From assembly GCF_902506455.1 (NCBI RefSeq), contig NZ_LR733844.1, forward strand, positions 61,033-125,032: a DNA stretch of 64,000 bases, written 5' to 3'. The stretch comes from Sphingomonas sp. 8AM. Its GTDB lineage: Bacteria > Pseudomonadota > Alphaproteobacteria > Sphingomonadales > Sphingomonadaceae. Positions within the stretch are counted from its first letter, which is position 1; each line of letters begins with the position of its first letter. A model generated the notes under the pieces. That model was not told where the DNA came from and searched no databases. It worked only from the letters and a program-made list of their open reading frames with translations. This document shows positions 60,451 through 64,000 of the stretch, piece after piece. The translations under genes were made by a program, and so were the position numbers.

Positions 60451-61386
60451 TCAATCGAACAGCGACGAAACGCTCGCCTCGTCCGAAATCCGCCGCATCG
60501 CCTCGGCGAGCAGCGGCGCGATCGTCAGGTGGCGGATCTTGCCGACGTCCTTGATGGTGTCGTGATTGCCGATCGAGTCGGTGATGACCAGCTCGTGCAG
60601 CGCCGATCCCTCCACCCGTGCCACCGCGCCGCCGGACAGCACGCCGTGCGTCACATAGGCGACGACGTCTTCCGCCCCCGCTTCCTTGAGCGCGGCGGCG
60701 GCGTTGCACAACGTGCCTGCCGAATCGACGATATCGTCGATCAGGATGCAGAAGCGCCCCTCGACGTCGCCGATGATGTTCATCACCTCCGACTCGCCCG
60801 CGCGCTCACGGCGCTTGTCGACGATCGCGAGCGGGGCGTTGTCGAGCCGCTTCGACAGCGCGCGCGCACGCACCACGCCGCCGACGTCGGGCGAGACGAC
60901 CATCAGGTTCTTCTCGCCGAAGCGCGCGCGAATGTCCTGCGACATCACCGGCGCGGCGAACAGATTGTCGGTCGGGATGTCGAAGAAGCCCTGGATCTGT
61001 CCGGCGTGCAGGTCGACCGACAGCACGCGGTCGGCGCCGGCGGTCGTCACCAGATTGGCGACCAGCTTGGCCGAGATCGGGGTACGCGGGCCCGGCTTCC
61101 GGTCCTGCCGCGCATAGCCGAAATAGGGCAGCACCGCGGTGATGCGCTTGGCCGACGCGCGCTTCAGCGCGTCGATCATGATCAGCATTTCCATGAGGTT
61201 GTCGTTGACCGGATAGCTGGTCGACTGGACGACGAACACGTCTTCGCCGCGGACGTTCTCCATGATCTCGACGAAGATTTCCTCGTCGGCGAACCGGCGC
61301 ACCAGCGCCTCGGTCAGCGGCACCTCCAGATAGTCGGAGATCGCACGCGCCAGCGGCAGGTTGGAGTTGCCGGTCATCAATTTCAT
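60451..61386 (-). CDS. prs: Ribose-phosphate pyrophosphokinase
   Basis: Prs makes PRPP from ribose 5-phosphate and ATP, feeding nucleotide, histidine and tryptophan synthesis. The 311-residue protein has the PRPP-synthase signature [18 protein letters not shown] (about 128-145), [15 protein letters not shown], and the PRPP-binding loop [16 protein letters not shown] (about 215-230). The start lies 79 bases from divergent gltX. Confidence 0.97.
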   Translation of the reverse strand: MKLMTGNSNLPLARAISDYLEVPLTEALVRRFADEEIFVEIMENVRGEDVFVVQSTSYPVNDNLMEMLIMIDALKRASAKRITAVLPYFGYARQDRKPGPRTPISAKLVANLVTTAGADRVLSVDLHAGQIQGFFDIPTDNLFAAPVMSQDIRARFGEKNLMVVSPDVGGVVRARALSKRLDNAPLAIVDKRRERAGESEVMNIIGDVEGRFCILIDDIVDSAGTLCNAAAALKEAGAEDVVAYVTHGVLSGGAVARVEGSALHELVITDSIGNHDTIKDVGKIRHLTIAPLLAEAMRRISDEASVSSLFD

Positions 61387-61465
61387 GGACGAACACCCTT
61401 TCGTGCGGGCTCGTTTAGGCGCGGGGGCTGGCGAGGGGAAGGGGGCGCGCGTAAGCGGCTGGCGC

Positions 61466-62803
61466 ATGACGGTCATCACCCGCTTCGCACCCTCGCCGAC
61501 CGGCACGCTGCACGTCGGCAACATTCGCACCGCGCTCCACAACTGGATGTGGGCGCGCGCGCACGGCGGACGCTTCCTGCTGCGCATCGACGACACCGAT
61601 GCCGAGCGCAGCGAGGAACGGTTCGTCGATGCGATCCGCGCCGACCTCGCGTGGCTGGGGCTCCGCCCCGATGCCGAGGAGCGGCAATCGGCGCGCAGCA
61701 CCCGTTACGAAGAGGTCTTCGCGGAGCTGCGCGCGGGCGGTCATATCTACCCGGCCTATGAAACCGCGCAGGAGCTGGACCTCAAGCGCAAGATCCTGCG
61801 CGGGCGCGGGCTCCCGCCGGTCTACGACCGCGCCGCGCTGGCGCTCAGCGATGCCGAGCGCGCGGCGCTGGAGGCCGACGGCATCCGCCCGCACTGGCGC
61901 TTCCGGCTCGACCATGCGACGCCGATCGCATGGACCGACCTGATCCGCGGCCCGCAGCACTTCGACGCGGCGACAATGAGCGATCCGGTGATCCGCCGCG
62001 CCGATGGCTCGTGGCTCTATATGCTGCCCTCGGCGATCGATGACCACGACATGGGCGTCACGCATGTCGTGCGCGGCGAGGATCACGTCACCAACACCGC
62101 GCTGCAATTGCAGATGTTCGCCGCGATGGGCGTGACCCCGCCCGTCTTCGCGCACGAGGCGCTCCTGACCGGCGCGGAAGGCAAATTGTCGAAGCGGCTC
62201 GGCAGCCTCGGCGTCGACGCGCTCCGTGACGAAGGGATCGAGCCTGCCGCGATCGTCTCGTTGCTCGCGCGGCTCGGCACCAGCCAGCCGGTCGAGCCGC
62301 ATCTCGATCCCGCGCCGTTGCTCGAAGCGTTCGAGTTCGCGCATTTCGGCCGCGCGCCCGCCAGGTTCGACGAGCGCGAGCTGGCGCAGGTCAATGCGCG
62401 GATCGTCCACCAATTGCCGTTTGAAGCGGTCGCCGACCGCCTGCCTGCCGGGATCGATGCGGTGGTGTGGGAAGCGATTCGTCCGAACCTCGAAACGGTC
62501 GCCGGCGCCGCAGACTGGTGGCAGGTGATCGAGGGGCCAGTCGACGCACCCGCCGCCGGGGAAGACGCCGAATATCTGGCGCGGGCCGGCGAGGTCGCAC
62601 GCACGATCGACTGGGCGGGCGACCCGTGGCACGCGCTGACCGCGGCGCTGAAGGAGGCGACCGGGCGCAAGGGCAAGCCGCTGTTCCTGCCGTTGCGTCG
62701 CGCGCTGACCGGGCGCGATCACGGGCCGGACATGGCGGCGCTGCTCCCGCTGATCGGACGGGAGCGTGCGATCGCGCGACTGGACTCGAACAGGGGCGGC
62801 TGA
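61466..62803 (+). CDS. gltX: Glutamyl-tRNA synthetase
   Basis: A 445-residue class I GluRS. Motifs are [18 protein letters not shown] (HIGH-type HVGN, about 7-24), [15 protein letters not shown] and the KMSKS-type GKLSKRLG (about 234-241). A C-terminal helical anticodon domain is present, so it is not a YadB-type truncated form. Alphaproteobacteria often have two GltX enzymes; whether this one is discriminating is not visible. The ATG at 61466 is set by the conserved N-terminus. Confidence 0.94.
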   Translation: MTVITRFAPSPTGTLHVGNIRTALHNWMWARAHGGRFLLRIDDTDAERSEERFVDAIRADLAWLGLRPDAEERQSARSTRYEEVFAELRAGGHIYPAYETAQELDLKRKILRGRGLPPVYDRAALALSDAERAALEADGIRPHWRFRLDHATPIAWTDLIRGPQHFDAATMSDPVIRRADGSWLYMLPSAIDDHDMGVTHVVRGEDHVTNTALQLQMFAAMGVTPPVFAHEALLTGAEGKLSKRLGSLGVDALRDEGIEPAAIVSLLARLGTSQPVEPHLDPAPLLEAFEFAHFGRAPARFDERELAQVNARIVHQLPFEAVADRLPAGIDAVVWEAIRPNLETVAGAADWWQVIEGPVDAPAAGEDAEYLARAGEVARTIDWAGDPWHALTAALKEATGRKGKPLFLPLRRALTGRDHGPDMAALLPLIGRERAIARLDSNRGG

Positions 62804-62820
62804 CCCCCTATATCCCAGCC

Positions 62821-63171
62821 ATGCGACATTTCCTCGCCCGTATCTCGCCGGTGCGCGCCACGCGCGATCTGCGCTACTTCCTCAAGACGCGTGAGCGGTA
62901 CGAGTGGAGCTTCTTCGCGCTGTCGATCGTGGTGACGTCGGTGGTGATCTGGGCGTTCTTCTACGATTCGTATGCCGAGAAGGAATACCGTCCCAACATC
63001 GTCTACTTCAAGCAGTGGAAGCTGGACCGGACCGATGCCGAGATCGTCGCGCAGCAGAAGATCGACAAGCCGATCCGCGATGCCGAGATCGCCGCGCAGA
63101 AGGCGCGCGAGGAAAAGCTCCGCGCCAGCTTCAAGCGACTCGACGACAAGCTGACCAACGCGGGTCTTTGA
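62821..63171 (+). CDS. Small single-helix membrane protein, unknown
   Basis: I do not recognise this 116-residue protein. A basic N-terminus (RATRDLRYFLKTRERYEW) precedes one membrane helix (about 30-48). A charged C-terminal part follows, rich in Lys, Glu and Arg and probably a coiled coil (about 72-108). It sits 17 bases after gltX and four bases before ribD on the same strand, suggesting an operon. Confidence 0.7.
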   Translation: MRHFLARISPVRATRDLRYFLKTRERYEWSFFALSIVVTSVVIWAFFYDSYAEKEYRPNIVYFKQWKLDRTDAEIVAQQKIDKPIRDAEIAAQKAREEKLRASFKRLDDKLTNAGL

Positions 63172-63175
63172 TCCC

Positions 63176-63997
63176 TTGCCTGACGACGCGCGCTGGATGG
63201 CCGCCGCGCTCGCGCTGGCGGAGCGGACGCGCGGGCGAACGACGCCCAATCCCAATGTCGGGTGCGTGATCGTCCGCGACGGTCGCGTCGTCGGGCGCGG
63301 CTGGACGCAAGCCGGCGGGCGGCCGCACGCCGAGGCGATGGCGCTCGCCGAAGCCGGTGACGCTGCCCGCGGGGCGACCGCCTATGTCACGCTCGAACCC
63401 TGCGCGCATGTCAGCACCCGTGGCCCCGCCTGTGCGGACCTGCTCGTCGTTGCCAGGGTCGCGCGCGTGGTAGCCGCGATCGGTGACCCCGACCCGCGCA
63501 CCGATGGCGGCGGCTTTGCGCGGCTCCGTGCCGCCGGCATTGCGGTCGACGCCGGCGTGCTGGCCGACGCGGCGCGGCGCTCGATGGCGGGCTTCCTCAC
63601 CCGCCGCGCGCTCGGCCGCCCGCACGTGACGCTCAAGCTCGCGCTGTCGCTCGACGGCGCGGCGGCGATGGCGGACGGGCGCAGCCGCTGGATCACCGGC
63701 CCGGCGGCGCGCGCGCACACGCATCTCGAACGCAGCCGCCATGACGCGATCCTCGTCGGGCGCGGGACGTGGGAGGCGGATCGCCCGCGGCTCGACGTGC
63801 GATTGCCGGGGCTGGAGGATCGCAGCCCGTTGAAGGTGGTGCTCACCACCAATCCTCCCCCGCAAGGGGAGGTGGCAGCCCGCAGGGCTGACGGAGGGGT
63901 GATGAGGCTCGAGACGGCTCCGCAAGCGGCGACCCCTCCGTCAGCCTTTCAGGCTGCCACCTCCCCTTTCAGGGGAGGTGGCAGCCTGAAAGGCTGA
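63176..63997 (+). pseudogene. ribD: RibD deaminase/reductase, apparently truncated by a repeat array
   Basis: RibD carries out the second and third steps of riboflavin synthesis. The deaminase domain is intact, with zinc ligands in GGRPHAEAMALAEAG and EPCAHVSTRGPACADLL and the family start TTPNPNVGCVIV. The reductase domain begins (HVTLKLALSLDGAAAMADGR, RSRWITGP) but after about residue 222 (KVVLT) the frame runs into a palindromic repeat and stops at 63995-63997, lacking perhaps 100 or more expected residues. The start is TTG 63176 or ATG 63197. It could instead be a short deaminase-only product; sequence beyond the window is needed to judge. Confidence 0.7.
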
Positions 63998-64000
63998 CGG
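63852..64000. repeat. Palindromic repeat array inside ribD, family F
   Basis: The left unit (63852-63900) has a CCTCCCC-CGCAA-GGGGAGG hairpin and a GGCAGCCC-type hairpin. After 31 bases comes a perfect 63-nt palindrome: 29-base arms 63938-63966 and 63972-64000 around loop TTTCA. The window ends exactly at the end of the right arm. All of it lies downstream of the last recognisable RibD residues. Confidence 0.88.

Overview
The window is a G+C-rich, gene-dense stretch of an alphaproteobacterial chromosome, almost certainly from Sphingomonas or a close relative. The pointers are: a TonB-dependent receptor, SapC, JmjC-cupin and tryptophan-halogenase cluster; a class I (archaeal-type) lysyl-tRNA synthetase; CarD next to fdxA; COQ9; a hemC-hemD-Mic60 run; carotenoid genes crtB and crtZ; start/stop overlaps between many neighbouring genes; and several families of palindromic intergenic repeats. 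No tRNA, rRNA, CRISPR array or prophage was seen. I ran no database search; all identities come from motifs, length and gene order.

Layout. 1-6.9 kb: flagellar run fliM-N-O-P-Q-R-flhB-fliD-fliS (C-ring, export gate, filament cap and its chaperone), with repeats between fliP/fliQ and fliQ/fliR. 7-12.3 kb: minus-strand siroheme dehydrogenase-zntB pair and argH-small lipoprotein-lysA, with a divergent TlpA-like lipoprotein whose start codon overlaps that of argH. 12.4-16.8 kb: EamA transporter, COQ9, Fur-box-preceded feoA-feoB and ssb. 16.8-20.6 kb: a GAF-PAS-HWE kinase facing a receiver protein and metX-metW. 20.8-25.5 kb: an unknown protein, hisC-tyrA (aromatic/histidine synthesis), DUF1489 and an M23 peptidase. 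25.7-32.4 kb: SUV3-like helicase, S4 protein, fdxA, a hydrolase, carD, two DUF2807 adhesin-like proteins and a tiny DUF1674 protein.

32.5-40.9 kb: an IS630 remnant, a GH43 glycosidase and, divergently, the TonB receptor-sapC-cupin-halogenase operon, with palindromic operator candidates between them. This is the most distinctive accessory region. 41-45 kb: crtB with a LOG-family protein, a small membrane protein, then phyH-ppi-ung. 45.3-48.6 kb: etfB-etfA behind a 20-bp palindrome lying within a promoter, and sucC. 48.7-53.1 kb: DinG/XPD-like helicase, sixA and an intact IS630-family element inserted at the sixA stop codon. 53.1-58 kb: crtZ, lysK and the heme genes hemC-hemD with the alphaproteobacterial Mic60 homologue. 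58.1-64 kb: tsaD-gpsA, prs, gltX, a small membrane protein and ribD, whose reductase domain breaks off inside a palindromic repeat array at the window edge.

A recurring theme is repeat invasion. At least six families of inverted-repeat elements of roughly 30-130 bp sit between genes. Three have entered coding sequence: in frame inside the 25.7-kb helicase, as the last codons of crtZ, and as an apparent disruption of ribD.
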